The position numbers and the translations under genes are program-made. A stretch of 64,000 bases of DNA from Gammaproteobacteria bacterium (GTDB taxonomy: Bacteria > Pseudomonadota > Gammaproteobacteria > Burkholderiales > Burkholderiaceae_C): positions 434,001-498,000 of the forward strand of contig JAHIYE010000020.1 in assembly GCA_018815325.1 (NCBI GenBank), read 5' to 3'. The first letter of the stretch is position 1; each line of letters starts with the position of its first letter. The notes under the pieces were generated by a model. It searched no databases. It was not told the origin of the DNA and saw nothing but the letters and a program-made list of their open reading frames with translations. Shown piece by piece: positions 9,420-18,647 of the stretch.

Positions 9420-10199
9420 CTAAAGTCTCCCCATGAGCCAATAGGCCAGCAAGCCGAGTAGTTCGTGAAGCGCAGCCTCCCATTTGGATGCACCACTTAT
9501 CAGCGAGTAGTCTGTCCAACGCATTTGTTTGCCCATGCTGAAATCGACACTCAAGGCCGTGACATTCCAGCCTGCTTTCCGGAATGTCGCCATGGCCCGT
9601 GGCATGTGCGAGGCAGAGGTGATCAGCATCCAGGGCTGGCGAGGATCAATGCCCGGCAGTTGGGCGCTCAGCACCGCGTTTTCATAAGTATTGCGAGACG
9701 CTGACTCATACACCACGCGTTTGGCAGGCACACCCATGTCGTCGAAAAAGATACGGGCGCGTTCAGCCTCCGGGAGTCCCGCGCCAAACAATTGGCCTTC
9801 ACCACCTGTGAAAATCATGCGCAGATGCGGGTGACGTTGCATCAGGGCAACGGGAATTGTCATGCGTTCTGCCGCTCCGTTGAGAGCTGTCTGGCCATGG
9901 TCTGTCCAGAGATAAGAGGACTCGGTGGCCCCTCCCAGCACAATGAGTCCCACATAACGATTCAGGTCTGCCTCGACCACAGCGGATGATTGTGCCGGGT
10001 AGCGCGCTTCCAGCGCACGAAGCAAAGCCGCAGGCGGAGCCTCCCAGCCGGTCAGGGTCAAAACCAGCAGGGCAAACCAGCACAGGGTCAGGCCAAGTCT
10101 GCGGCGCAAGCCCATGATGAGCAGGCCAAAACCCAGGAGCATGAACACCCAGTTCAGGGGCTGAATGGCAAAAGAGAGCAGCTTGGAGGCAACAAACAT
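9420..10199 (-). CDS. YdcF-family (DUF218) membrane protein, ElyC/SanA-like
   Basis: A 259-residue protein with two N-terminal membrane segments followed by a DUF218 domain. Family motifs are visible as IVLGGA (near residue 88), ESASRNTYENA and ITSASHMPRA. The E. coli relatives ElyC and SanA affect envelope integrity and undecaprenyl-phosphate use, so an envelope role is plausible, but no catalytic activity is established. It is divergent from the lipoprotein gene at 10320 and follows the diguanylate cyclase on the same strand with a gap of about 150 bases. Confidence 0.85.
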   Translation of the reverse strand: MFVASKLLSFAIQPLNWVFMLLGFGLLIMGLRRRLGLTLCWFALLVLTLTGWEAPPAALLRALEARYPAQSSAVVEADLNRYVGLIVLGGATESSYLWTDHGQTALNGAAERMTIPVALMQRHPHLRMIFTGGEGQLFGAGLPEAERARIFFDDMGVPAKRVVYESASRNTYENAVLSAQLPGIDPRQPWMLITSASHMPRAMATFRKAGWNVTALSVDFSMGKQMRWTDYSLISGASKWEAALHELLGLLAYWLMGRL

Positions 10200-10319
10200 G
10201 GGGCTTTATGGTGTCAGTGAGAGGGCGGGACTCTTGATTCTATGGGGCTTACATGGCTGCCTGGGCTCGTCTAGAATGAATGCATACTTTCTGTCACCAT
10301 TTCATCCTACCTGTCGCTC

Positions 10320-10787
10320 ATGCTGAAACTTAACCATCGACTGCTGAGTACTGGCCTGCTAGCGGTCAGCGTATTGATCACTGGGTGCACGACCTTGGGG
10401 GGCGGCTCGGGCACCGAAGGCGAAGACCTCGGGCGCATCCAGAAGCAGCTGGTGGGCGACCTCCCTTTACCCAGCGATTCGCGCCTGCTCGATGACCAGT
10501 CCCTGATTCTGGGGGGAGGCAATAGCTGGGCGGGCAGGCTCGTGCTCTCGGTTTCCCATTCCCCGTCCGAGACCTTCTCGTACTTTCGCGAACAGTACCC
10601 GGCCGCGGGCTGGACCCTGGTGTCCTCCACCAAGGCCAAGAACAGCATTCTGGTTTTCTTCAAGCAGGACCGTACTGCTACGGTGGAGATTGCTGAAGGC
10701 AGCGGCCTGGGCAGCAAATCCAGTGTCACCCTGACCATCGCACCACGAAGCACTGTGTCTGCACCGACGACACCGGCACAGAAATAG
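10320..10787 (+). CDS. Small lipoprotein of unknown function
   Basis: A 155-residue predicted lipoprotein. The N-terminus has a short basic region, a hydrophobic stretch and the lipobox LITGC with the acyl cysteine near residue 23. The rest is a single small globular domain with a conserved-looking segment SETFSYFREQYPAAGW, which resembles domains that bind or cover short envelope peptides, but I do not recognise the family. It is divergent from the YdcF gene with about 120 bases between, and is followed by another small exported protein on the same strand. Confidence 0.75.
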   Translation: MLKLNHRLLSTGLLAVSVLITGCTTLGGGSGTEGEDLGRIQKQLVGDLPLPSDSRLLDDQSLILGGGNSWAGRLVLSVSHSPSETFSYFREQYPAAGWTLVSSTKAKNSILVFFKQDRTATVEIAEGSGLGSKSSVTLTIAPRSTVSAPTTPAQK

Positions 10788-10972
10788 ACTTCGGTGCAGC
10801 TTTGGCGGTGGGTGATCGCTCTTTCCCAAGCCGCCTGGTCTAAAAGCCCTCTGGGTTGACCTGAGGCGTACTCCAGATTGCGCACAGAGTGCGCCCTCGT
10901 GAACTTTGTCAGGCGCAGCGAGTCTGACAGAACCTTGTCCTGCAACATCTACTGTCACGATTGCCACACCAC

Positions 10973-11488
10973 ATGGAAAAGAACCTTTTACGACTTGTTT
11001 TTGTTATCGCCGCAAGCCTGCCACTCTGGACGCATGCTGCGGATACACCTCGCCAGGCCGAGGTCGCGAAGCTGGGAGCGGATGTGATGCCCTTCGACCT
11101 GAAGGCCACGACGCATATCTTTACCAAGACAAGTGACGGTGGCGTGCAACGCGTGATCGCCAAAGATGCGTCAAATAAGGTACAAGTCAGGCTGATACGA
11201 AAGCATTTGCATGACATTCAGGCGCAGTTCCGTCATGGCGATTTCTCGGGCCCCTCGCACATTCACGGCGACAGCATGCCAGGGCTACAGCAACTCAAGA
11301 CAGCTAAACCGGGGCAGATCACGATAACGTACCGGGACGTCGAAGGGGGCGCCGAGCTTACCTATCACACCGACAGCGCCGAGTTGGTCGCTGCGTTTAA
11401 TGCCTGGTTCGATGCCCAGCTCTCAGACCATGGTGTCGATGCGATGGCGGGCCATCAACATCATCACGGCATGATGCATGGACAGTAG
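10973..11488 (+). CDS. Exported protein with histidine-rich C-terminus, unknown function
   Basis: A 171-residue protein with a clear signal peptide ending near WTHAADTP. The body contains a conserved-looking segment (FTKTSDGGVQRVIAKD) and paired histidines in GPSHIHGDSMPG. The C-terminus ends in a histidine/methionine-rich tail, GHQHHHGMMHGQ. Similar proteins have, I believe, been labelled aspartate carbamoyltransferase in databases, but no carbamoyltransferase motif is present and I do not accept that name. The tail suggests periplasmic metal binding (inference). I use the ATG at 10973; an in-frame TTG 12 bases upstream is less likely. Confidence 0.7.
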   Translation: MEKNLLRLVFVIAASLPLWTHAADTPRQAEVAKLGADVMPFDLKATTHIFTKTSDGGVQRVIAKDASNKVQVRLIRKHLHDIQAQFRHGDFSGPSHIHGDSMPGLQQLKTAKPGQITITYRDVEGGAELTYHTDSAELVAAFNAWFDAQLSDHGVDAMAGHQHHHGMMHGQ

Positions 11489-11522
11489 TGGCTGAGTGAA
11501 GGAGGCTTGACCGCTCCCGACT

Positions 11523-11771
11523 CTATCCATTCCACTGCATGTAAAGCCATCCGCACAGAATGGCGCCAACAAGCCATAGTGCCCATGTTTGTGAAATGGC
11601 GTAGGGGTAGACCATCAGGCCAACGCCCGTCCATGTCAGTGCTGGCCTGGAGGTGTGGCGCCCACGGCGGTAGCCCACATACCCGATCAGGCCAAAGATC
11701 AAGGCACCGACGAGATAGGACGGGCTTGGAAGCTCCAGACCCAAATTGGCAAGATTCAAGGTTGTATCCAT
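11523..11771 (-). CDS. Small two-helix inner-membrane protein
   Basis: An 82-residue protein with two predicted membrane helices (about residues 18-33 and 46-78) separated by the basic turn YRRGRH. The positive charge of that turn places it on the cytoplasmic side, so both ends face outwards. I do not recognise a named family, though the compact layout and sensible start with no rival frame support a real gene. It converges on the exported histidine-rich protein, with 34 bases between the stops. No function can be assigned. Confidence 0.6.
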   Translation of the reverse strand: MDTTLNLANLGLELPSPSYLVGALIFGLIGYVGYRRGRHTSRPALTWTGVGLMVYPYAISQTWALWLVGAILCGWLYMQWNG

Positions 11772-11990
11772 GGTGGGTGCTCTGCCGGAGGGTTTTGCAA
11801 AGCAGTAAAAATTATGTACCTGCGATGATACGGTGCCGAGAAGCGCCTTCAGAGAAACAGCCCTGGCTATGACAGCTGTAGCGTTTCATGGGGTGCCGCA
11901 GAGATGCTCACAGGCATCATGCCATCTCGCCAAAGCTTCATGTTGCTTGGCTTTTGGCTGCACACGAGCTAGCGGCGAAAACCCCGTTGA

Positions 11991-12377
11991 CTAAACGCTA
12001 TCAATCTCACGACATAAAGCATTCACCACATCACTCACCTTTGCGCCTGGAGATACGCCCAGGATCGCAGCCAGTGAATTGGTGTGAGACACCACACCAT
12101 TTTCCAGTCCGTCCCTGGCGTCTCCAATGCAAGCCGACGTGTGTGAATAGGTGGCACAGGCAACACCAGCGCTACCCAGCATATCCAAGCCAACGATCCC
12201 GGCATTGGCCTTGCCTACGCCTGCATCGTTGTAAAAAACGACAAGAGGAAAAGCCTTCAGATCAAGCACGAACTGAGCGGCAGATGATCCACCATGTGAA
12301 CCAGACACGATCACATGGCCTGCAGCGGTCTCGTCAACGAGCGCAATCGAGTCGAGCAATACAAGTTGGCGGTTCAT
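11991..12377 (-). CDS. Conserved-looking soluble protein of unknown function
   Basis: A 128-residue soluble protein with several motifs that look strongly constrained: IVSGSHGGSSAA near residues 22-33, VFYNDAGVGKANAGIVGLD near 47-65, and a GVVSHTN segment near 94-100. The glycine-rich loops and the SHGG motif suggest a small-molecule or phosphate-binding site (inference). There is no signal peptide or membrane segment. I recognise the pattern as that of a conserved uncharacterised family but cannot name it. It stands alone between a short membrane protein and tRNA-Thr. Confidence 0.65.
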   Translation of the reverse strand: MNRQLVLLDSIALVDETAAGHVIVSGSHGGSSAAQFVLDLKAFPLVVFYNDAGVGKANAGIVGLDMLGSAGVACATYSHTSACIGDARDGLENGVVSHTNSLAAILGVSPGAKVSDVVNALCREIDSV

Positions 12378-12481
12378 GGTGGCTATTACTGTAGGCGGGA
12401 GGGCACCACAAGTCTAGACCCTGATCCTGCACTGGATTGAGTAAGTCTTCTTGTATTCACTGTGACATTGGACTGCCAAAG

Positions 12482-12513
12482 AAAAAGCCCCCTAACCATG
12501 ACAGCTAGGGGGC
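12482..12513 (-). terminator. Rho-independent terminator after tRNA-Thr
   Basis: An 8-base-pair GC-rich stem (arms 12487-12494 and 12506-12513, loop of 11 bases) is followed on the minus strand by a run of five T. It lies 7 bases beyond the CCA end of tRNA-Thr and fits termination of that transcript, and perhaps of fbp read-through. Confidence 0.85.
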
Positions 12514-12520
12514 CTTCATT

Positions 12521-12596
12521 TGGTGCCGGAGAGATGAATCGAACACCCGACCTTCTCATTACGAATGAGCTGCTCTACCGACTGAGCTACACCGGC
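12521..12596 (-). tRNA. tRNA-Thr (anticodon CGT)
   Basis: The 76-base minus-strand sequence folds into a full cloverleaf. The acceptor arm begins GCCGGUG, the D-arm is GCUC...GAGC, and the anticodon stem CUCAU/AUGAG frames CGU. The T-arm carries UUCGAUU, and CCA is encoded at the 3' end. It lies just downstream of fbp on the same strand. Confidence 0.97.
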
Positions 12597-12606
12597 TAAG
12601 CTTTTA

Positions 12607-12612
12607 ATTATA
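12607..12612 (-). promoter_or_regulatory. -10 box for tRNA-Thr overlapping the fbp stop codon
   Basis: A perfect TATAAT on the minus strand ends 10 bases before the first base of tRNA-Thr and overlaps the end of fbp. I see no good -35 box at the usual distance, so the promoter may rely on an activator, or the tRNA may also be read from fbp. Confidence 0.5.
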
Positions 12613-13615
12613 TCCCGGAGTGGTAGGACGTGACGCGTTCCACCTCATTTTTGGAACCCAGGATCACGCTCACCCGTTCGTGCAGTTTGCTGGGCTGGAT
12701 GTCCAGAATGCGCTGCTTGCCGTTGGTGGCGGCGCCGCCAGCCTGCTCGACCAGCCAGGCCATGGGATTGGCCTCGTACATCAGGCGCAGCTTGCCGGGT
12801 TTGTTGGGCTCGCGCTTGTCCCAGGGGTACATGAAGATGCCGCCGCGGGTCAGGATGCGGTGCACATCGGCCACCATGCTGGCAATCCAGCGCATGTTGA
12901 AATCCTTGCCGCGCGGGCCTTCCACGCCCTCCAGGCACTCGGCCACGTAGCGTTTCACCGGGGCATCCCAGTGCCGCATATTGCTCATGTTGATGGCAAA
13001 TTCCCTGGTGTCCTCGGGAATGCGTACGTTTTCCTCGGTCAGCACAAATGAGCCCTGCTCGCGGTCCAGCGTGAACATGGCCACACCATCGCCCACGGTC
13101 AGCACCAGCGTGGTCTGGGGGCCATAGACGCAGTAGCCAGCGGCCACTTGCCGGGAACCGGCTTGCAGAAAATCGCCTTCATCCACACCGCGGTCGTCCT
13201 CGGGCATTTTCAGCACGCTGAAGATGGTACCGATGCTCACGTTCACGTCGATGTTGCTGGAGCCGTCGAGCGGATCAAACAGCAGAAGATATTCCCCCTT
13301 GGGGTAGCGGTTGGGCACCACGTAGATGGCGTCCATCTCCTCGGAGGCCATGGCGGCCAGGTGACCACCCCATTCGTTGGCCTCGATCAGCACCTCGTTG
13401 GCGATGATGTCGAGTTTCTTCTGCACCTCGCCCTGCACGTTTTCGCTGTCGGCACTGCCCAGCACGCCGCCCAATGCCCCCTTGTTCACGGCCTGGCTGA
13501 TGCTTTTGCAGGCCCGGGCCACGACTTCGAGCAGCAGGCGCAGCTGCGCGGGGATGAGGCCATCTACACGTTGCTGCTCAACCAGATAGCGGGTCAATGA
13601 AATTTTCTGGGCCAT
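12608..13615 (-). CDS. fbp: Fructose-1,6-bisphosphatase class I
   Basis: A 335-residue class I fructose-1,6-bisphosphatase, the gluconeogenic enzyme that removes the 1-phosphate. The metal and substrate motifs are intact: the SEE segment near residue 90 and the signature [13 protein letters not shown]. The later motif [13 protein letters not shown] matches the sugar-phosphate-binding region. The length is normal for proteobacteria. A purine-rich stretch precedes the ATG. It lies downstream of prfB and pepN on the same strand, with about 50 bases to pepN, so some co-transcription is possible, and tRNA-Thr follows directly. Confidence 0.97.
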   Translation of the reverse strand: MAQKISLTRYLVEQQRVDGLIPAQLRLLLEVVARACKSISQAVNKGALGGVLGSADSENVQGEVQKKLDIIANEVLIEANEWGGHLAAMASEEMDAIYVVPNRYPKGEYLLLFDPLDGSSNIDVNVSIGTIFSVLKMPEDDRGVDEGDFLQAGSRQVAAGYCVYGPQTTLVLTVGDGVAMFTLDREQGSFVLTEENVRIPEDTREFAINMSNMRHWDAPVKRYVAECLEGVEGPRGKDFNMRWIASMVADVHRILTRGGIFMYPWDKREPNKPGKLRLMYEANPMAWLVEQAGGAATNGKQRILDIQPSKLHERVSVILGSKNEVERVTSYHSGI

Positions 13616-13665
13616 GATGTATCTTTCTTTTGCTTTTGTCCTGCACCGGTGGACGGCTCAACGGT

Positions 13666-16380
13666 CTATTCGGCCAGTGCGTGGCTGACGACCTCGCGCA
13701 CATCGTTGCTCAGGTTGCTCTTGTCTGCGACCCGTGCAATCGCTTCACGTGCTGCGCTGCGGTAGGGTTCGGCGAGCTTCTTCCAGCGGTCCATTGCGCG
13801 CGCAAGGCGTGCAGCAACCTGCGGGTTGATGGCGTCGAGTTCCACCACGCGCTCGCTCCAGAACAGGTAGCCACCTGCATCCGCGCGGTGGAACGCCCCG
13901 GGGTTGGCGCTGCAGTAGCTGAAGATCACGCTGCGGGCACGGTTGGGGTTGCGGATATTGAAGTCCGGGTGCTTCATGAGCTGACGCACCGCGGGCAATA
14001 CCTGTCCGCCACTGTCACAGGCGCCGGCCTGTAGGGCAAACCATTTGTCGAGCACCAGCGCCTCATTCTTGAACATGGTGTGGAAGCGAGCCAGGGCCTG
14101 GGCCGCGAGTTCATGTCCGCTGCCAACCAGTGCACTGAGGGCGTTGAAACGGTCGGTCATGTTGCCCGCATCCTTGAAGCATTGCAGGGTCTTGCCGGGC
14201 CACACCATGTTGCCGCTGCTGCGGGCTGCAAGACACAGTTGCCGCAGCGCCATGCCGGCCAGCGCGCGGCGGCCGGACGAGATGGCATCCGGACTGTAGG
14301 CGCCACTGACCTGGTGGGTTTCGAAGGCCCATTGCCAGTCGTCCTTCAGGGCAATGGCGAGCTGTTCGCGCATGGCTTCGCGCACCGCGTGTACGCGCTG
14401 AGGGTCCACGATGTCCAGTTGTTCCGAGATATAGGTCTCAGAGGGCAGGGTAAGCGCCAGTTCCTTGAAAGCTGCGTCCAGTGTGGGGTGACGTAGCAGC
14501 GCCTGCATGGCGGCGATGTAGCCTTCATCGAGGTGGCTGGCTTCCACCGCGGGGCGCGGGTCAAGGATGGCGCGAATGGCGCGGTTCAGGCCCAGGCGCT
14601 GGCCAGCTTCCCACCGGTTGAAGGGGTCGCTGTCATGTGCGAGCAGGGTCAGCAGCTGTGCATCGGTGTAGTCATATTCCAGTACCACGGGGGCACTGAA
14701 TCCTCGCAGGATGGAGGGCACAGGCATGGCGTCAATGCCGGTAAAGGTCAGTGTCTCGCTGGCCGTGGTCAGCACATGGGAGCGTTGCAGTGGTGCTGCA
14801 GCGTTGCCGTCCGCAGCAAGTTGCAAGGGCAGGGCCTGGCCTTGTGGATTGAGCAGGCCCAGGCTGACGGGGATCACAAAGGGCTCATTGGCATTGGCTT
14901 CCCGTCCTGGCGTGGGTGCACAGCTTTGACTCAAGGTCAGGCTGTAGGTGCGGGCCTGTGCGTCGTAATGGCTGCTGACATTCAGGCGGGGCGTGCCGGC
15001 CTGCGAGTACCAGCGCTTGAACTGGGGCAGCAGCCGGGCCAGGTCGGAGGCCGGGTTGGCATCAGCGATGGCCTGGGCAAAGTCGTCACAGGTCACCGCC
15101 TGGCCGTCATGGCGCTCAAAGTACAGCGTCATACCCTTGGCAAAGCCTTCGCGGCCCACCAGGGTCTGCATCATGCGCACGACTTCGGCACCTTTTTCGT
15201 AAATGGTGACGGTATAGAAGTTGCTGATTTCGACATAGCTGTCGGGCCGGACCGGGTGGGACATGGGGCCCGCATCCTCGGGGAACTGGGCGGTGCGCAG
15301 CACGCGCACGTCCTCGATGCGTTTGACCGCGCGGGCCGAGGCACCGCCAGCCAGATCCTGCGAGAACTCCTGATCGCGGAACACGGTCAGGCCTTCCTTG
15401 AGGCTCAGCTGGAACCAGTCACGGCAGGTCACCCGGTTGCCCGTCCAGTTGTGGAAGTACTCGTGGCCGACCACGCTCTCGATGTTGGCGTAGTCGGTGT
15501 CCGTTGCGGTAGCCTGGTTGGCCAGCACGTACTTGGTGTTGAAGATGTTCAGGCCCTTGTTCTCCATGGCGCCCATGTTGAAGTCGCTGGTGGCGACGAT
15601 CATGAAGCGCTCCAGGTCCAGTGGCAGGCCAAAACGTGCCTCATCCCAGGCCACGGACTGGATCAGCGAGTTCATCGCGTGCTCGGTTTTGTCCAGGTCG
15701 CCCGGGCGCACATAGACTTGCAGCAGATGGTCTTTGCCTTCCCGCGTGGTGATGCGCTGCTCACGGCAGACCAGTTGGCCGGCCACCAGGGCAAACAGAT
15801 AGCTGGGCTTCTTGTGTGGGTCCACCCACCTGGCAAAATGGCGGCCCTCGTTGCCGGTGCCTTCCAGTGGGCCTTGTGCCACGAGGTTGCCGTTGGACAG
15901 CAGCACCGGGTATTTGGCCTTGTCGGCGCGCAGTGTCACGGTGTAGCTGGCCATCACATCGGGGCGGTCCAGGAAGTAGGTGATGCGGCGGAAGCCCTCG
16001 GCCTCGCACTGGGTGAAGAACGAGTCATTGCTGACATACAGGCCCATGAGCTTGGTGTTCTTGGCCGGGATGCAGGTGGTGAAAATCTCCAGCTCGAAGG
16101 GCTCGGGCCCGGTGGGCAGGTTTTCCAGCACGAGTTGCTCGTTTTCAATGCGGAAGGACGTGCCCTGACCATTGACCAGCACGCGAGCCAGGTTGAGTTC
16201 CTCGCCGTCCAGGCGCAACGGCTGCGCTGCGACCTCAGGGTTGCGGCGCACCGTCATCTTGTTGAGCGTACGCGTCTTGGCGGGATCGAGGTCGAAGGTC
16301 AGGTCGACCGTCTCAATCAGGTAGGCCGGTGCCGCATAGTCTTCGCGGCGGATTACGGTGCTTTGTCCTTCACGCCACAT
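13666..16380 (-). CDS. pepN: Aminopeptidase N
   Basis: A 904-residue M1-family zinc aminopeptidase of the alanyl aminopeptidase type that trims N-terminal residues from cytosolic peptides. The exopeptidase motif GAMEN and the zinc motif HEYFH are both visible, with the third ligand Glu in SLKEGLTVFRD downstream. The length is close to the E. coli enzyme (870) and no break is seen. The start ATG is 2 bases after the stop of prfB, so translational coupling is likely. The opposite strand has a long open frame, which is a codon-bias shadow. Confidence 0.96.
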   Translation of the reverse strand: MWREGQSTVIRREDYAAPAYLIETVDLTFDLDPAKTRTLNKMTVRRNPEVAAQPLRLDGEELNLARVLVNGQGTSFRIENEQLVLENLPTGPEPFELEIFTTCIPAKNTKLMGLYVSNDSFFTQCEAEGFRRITYFLDRPDVMASYTVTLRADKAKYPVLLSNGNLVAQGPLEGTGNEGRHFARWVDPHKKPSYLFALVAGQLVCREQRITTREGKDHLLQVYVRPGDLDKTEHAMNSLIQSVAWDEARFGLPLDLERFMIVATSDFNMGAMENKGLNIFNTKYVLANQATATDTDYANIESVVGHEYFHNWTGNRVTCRDWFQLSLKEGLTVFRDQEFSQDLAGGASARAVKRIEDVRVLRTAQFPEDAGPMSHPVRPDSYVEISNFYTVTIYEKGAEVVRMMQTLVGREGFAKGMTLYFERHDGQAVTCDDFAQAIADANPASDLARLLPQFKRWYSQAGTPRLNVSSHYDAQARTYSLTLSQSCAPTPGREANANEPFVIPVSLGLLNPQGQALPLQLAADGNAAAPLQRSHVLTTASETLTFTGIDAMPVPSILRGFSAPVVLEYDYTDAQLLTLLAHDSDPFNRWEAGQRLGLNRAIRAILDPRPAVEASHLDEGYIAAMQALLRHPTLDAAFKELALTLPSETYISEQLDIVDPQRVHAVREAMREQLAIALKDDWQWAFETHQVSGAYSPDAISSGRRALAGMALRQLCLAARSSGNMVWPGKTLQCFKDAGNMTDRFNALSALVGSGHELAAQALARFHTMFKNEALVLDKWFALQAGACDSGGQVLPAVRQLMKHPDFNIRNPNRARSVIFSYCSANPGAFHRADAGGYLFWSERVVELDAINPQVAARLARAMDRWKKLAEPYRSAAREAIARVADKSNLSNDVREVVSHALAE

Positions 16381-16382
16381 GG

Positions 16383-17487
16383 CTATACCCCTTGCTTCAG
16401 CGAAGCTTCAATGAATGGATCGAGATCACCATCGAGCACCTTCTGGGTGGCCGAGGTTTCGTAGTTGGTACGCAAGTCCTTGATGCGGCTCTGGTCCAGC
16501 ACATAGCTTCGGATCTGGTGACCCCAGCCCACATCGGTCTTGGTGTCTTCTAGCTTTTGCTGTTCTTCCTGACGCTTGCGCATCTCATGGTCGTACAGCC
16601 GACTGCGCAGGCGCTTCCAGGCCACATCGCGGTTGCTATGCTGGCTGCGGCCGTCCTGGCACTGCACCACGATGCCGGTGGGGATGTGCGTCAGGCGCAC
16701 GGCTGAATCGGTCTTGTTGATGTGCTGGCCACCTGCGCCGCTGGCGCGGTAGGTGTCGGTGCGCACATCGGAGGGGTTGATGTCGATTTCGATCGAGTCA
16801 TCCACTTCCGGGTACACAAACACCGAGGCGAACGAGGTGTGGCGCCCGCCTGACGAGTCAAACGGAGACTTGCGCACGAGCCGGTGCACGCCGGTTTCGG
16901 TACGCAGCAGGCCGAAGGCATGGTCGCCCTCGATCTTGATCGTGGCACCCTTGATGCCGGCGGTATCGCCGGGGGACTCGTCCTCGATCGTGGCCTTGAA
17001 GCCCTTGCGTTCTGCATAGCGCAGGTACTGGCGCAACAGCATGCTGGCCCAGTCACAGGCCTCGGTGCCGCCGGCGCCGGCCTGGATGTCCAGAAACGCA
17101 TTCAGCGGATCGGCTGGGTTGTTGAACATCCGGCGGAACTCAAGCTTCTCGATGATGGCGGACAGCTTGGCCGTTTCCGCTTCGATAGTCTCCAGGCCGG
17201 CTTCGTCGCCTTCTTCCTTCGACATCTCGTAGAGTTCAGAGTTGTCGGCCAGCTCGCGGGTGAGTTCGTCGAGAGAAACCACGACCTCGTCGAGGGCTTT
17301 TTTCTCGCGACCCAGTTCCTGGGCGCGCTTGGGGTCGTTCCAGACCGCCGGATCTTCCAGTGAGGCGTTGACTGTCCTCAGCCGTTCAGCTTTGGCATCG
17401 TAGTCAAAGATACCCCCGTAAATCATGCGTGCGACCGCTCAGGTCCGAGAGCTGGGTGCCGATGAGGTTGATGCGTTCTGCGTCCAT
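16383..17487 (-). CDS. prfB: Peptide chain release factor 2 (programmed +1 frameshift)
   Basis: Release factor 2 recognises UGA and UAA and triggers peptide release. The gene starts at the ATG at 17487, with AGGA about 9 bases upstream. After 27 codons it meets an in-frame TGA at 17404-17406. A +1 shift there joins the main frame, DYDAKAERL onward, giving about 368 residues. The SPF motif (KSPFDSS) that reads the stop codon and the catalytic GGQ ([10 protein letters not shown]) are present. The frameshift makes the gene self-regulating: low RF2 favours the shift. It is followed closely by pepN. Confidence 0.97.
17403..17419 (-). promoter_or_regulatory. prfB +1 programmed frameshift site
   Basis: The minus strand reads GGGGGT, three bases, then CTTTGAC. 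This is the known RF2 recoding arrangement: an internal Shine-Dalgarno-like block a few bases before CUU UGA C. Translation pauses at UGA when RF2 is scarce and slips forward one base to read GAC. Confidence 0.96.
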
Positions 17488-17625
17488 GATGAAATCCTGT
17501 CTGTTCTGAGAGCGAGGGCCGAGGCTGCCGCAGCCAAGCGGCAGGCAAGCCCTAAAACCCCCTATTTTAGTTGCGCCTTGCTTATCCTGGTCAACAAGTG
17601 CATCGTCCCTGCACCGGGACGGCCC

Positions 17626-18621
17626 TCAGGCGACGAAATTCTCGATTAACCCGGCCAGTTGCCGGGGCTGGTCATGGTGCAGCATATGGCCCGCATCGGT
17701 GATGAGGGCCTGAGTGAGCTGGGGTACCTGCTTGAGCCGCTCGTGGTATTCGTCCAGTGTGTACTTGCCGTCCCACCACCGGGCCATCTGGTTGTCGGTT
17801 GCTTCCACGGCCAGCGTGGGGGCTGTGATGCGCTGGTAGATCTCCAGCACTTCATCCACCCGGTAGAGCTGGGCATTGGTAATCTTGTGGGCTGCATCGC
17901 CCAGGATGTCCCACTGTCCCGGAGCATTCTCGCGGGCCCAATGCTGGGCCAGCCACTCGGCCTTGTCTTGGCCGAGGCGGGGGTTGGTTTTCATGAGGCG
18001 GCGCGCCACGCTGGCAGAGCTGTCGTAGGACTTGAGCGCCAACTCGCCGCGGTGCAGGCTTTTGAGCTCATCCATCCACTTGGCATATCGACCCGGAGCC
18101 TGCGACGGTTTGGTGGCGGGCATGCCAAAACCCTCCAGGTTAATCAGGCGGCGAATGCGCTCGGGACGTACCCCCGCATACTGCATCACGACATTGCCCC
18201 CCATGCTATGGCCAACGAGATCAACCGCCCGGTCAGGAGCATAGTGGTCGAGCAAAAAGTCCAGATCAGCGAGGTAGTCGGGGAACCAGTAGTTGTCGTG
18301 TACATCCTGGTATGTAGCCCCCACGCTCGGCACTTCGTGTCCTCGCTGCCCCCCGAGGGGGCCGTCGGCACCTTGGGGCGGCCCGGCGGTGCCTGTCAGC
18401 CCATAGCCGCGCCAGTCGGGCGCAATGATGTGGCGCCCGGTTGCGAAGGCCTCACTGAAGGCGTCGATCACAAACTGGTAGGAGGCTCCTACATCCATCC
18501 AGCCGTGCACCATCACCAGTGGGGTGCGGTCAGGTGAGGGTGTGCCCCAGGTACGGACGTGGTAGCTGAGATTGCGGATCGGGACAAACTCGCTGTTGGA
18601 TGCTCTTTTGACTTGGTACAT
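17626..18621 (-). CDS. Alpha/beta-fold hydrolase with an in-frame repeat-derived insert
   Basis: A 331-residue alpha/beta hydrolase. The oxyanion region is VMVHGWMD (near residues 36-43), the nucleophile Ser139 lies in VGHSMGGN, and the catalytic His is probably in DAGHMLHHD near residue 311. Substrate is unknown. Between the conserved segments APDWRGYGLT (67-76) and DNYWFPDYL (109-117) there is an extra stretch of about 30 residues, rich in Gly/Pro. It is encoded by a GC-rich palindromic repeat. Relatives usually join these segments with a short loop, so the repeat seems to have been added without breaking the frame. The gene is divergent from the acyl-CoA synthetase with 26 bases between. 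Confidence 0.87.
   Translation of the reverse strand: MYQVKRASNSEFVPIRNLSYHVRTWGTPSPDRTPLVMVHGWMDVGASYQFVIDAFSEAFATGRHIIAPDWRGYGLTGTAGPPQGADGPLGGQRGHEVPSVGATYQDVHDNYWFPDYLADLDFLLDHYAPDRAVDLVGHSMGGNVVMQYAGVRPERIRRLINLEGFGMPATKPSQAPGRYAKWMDELKSLHRGELALKSYDSSASVARRLMKTNPRLGQDKAEWLAQHWARENAPGQWDILGDAAHKITNAQLYRVDEVLEIYQRITAPTLAVEATDNQMARWWDGKYTLDEYHERLKQVPQLTQALITDAGHMLHHDQPRQLAGLIENFVA
18317..18388. repeat. GC-rich palindromic repeat inside the hydrolase gene
   Basis: The plus strand contains a C-rich/G-rich hairpin (GCCCCCCGAGGGGG near 18348-18361) followed by CACCTTGGGGCGGCCCGGC. I recognise this as like a dispersed repeat common between genes in Comamonadaceae. Here it is inside a coding region and keeps the frame open. 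Confidence 0.6.
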
Positions 18622-18647
18622 TAGACCGAATCATACGGAGAAGCATC

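Noticed and set aside
10973-11488. Aspartate carbamoyltransferase as the name of the histidine-tailed exported protein
   Set aside because: It has a signal peptide, is half the usual size and lacks the carbamoyl-phosphate motif.
14533-16464. 643-codon open frame on the plus strand
   Set aside because: It is antisense to pepN, rich in Gly/His/Gln as expected from the reverse of GC-rich codons, and shows no family motifs.
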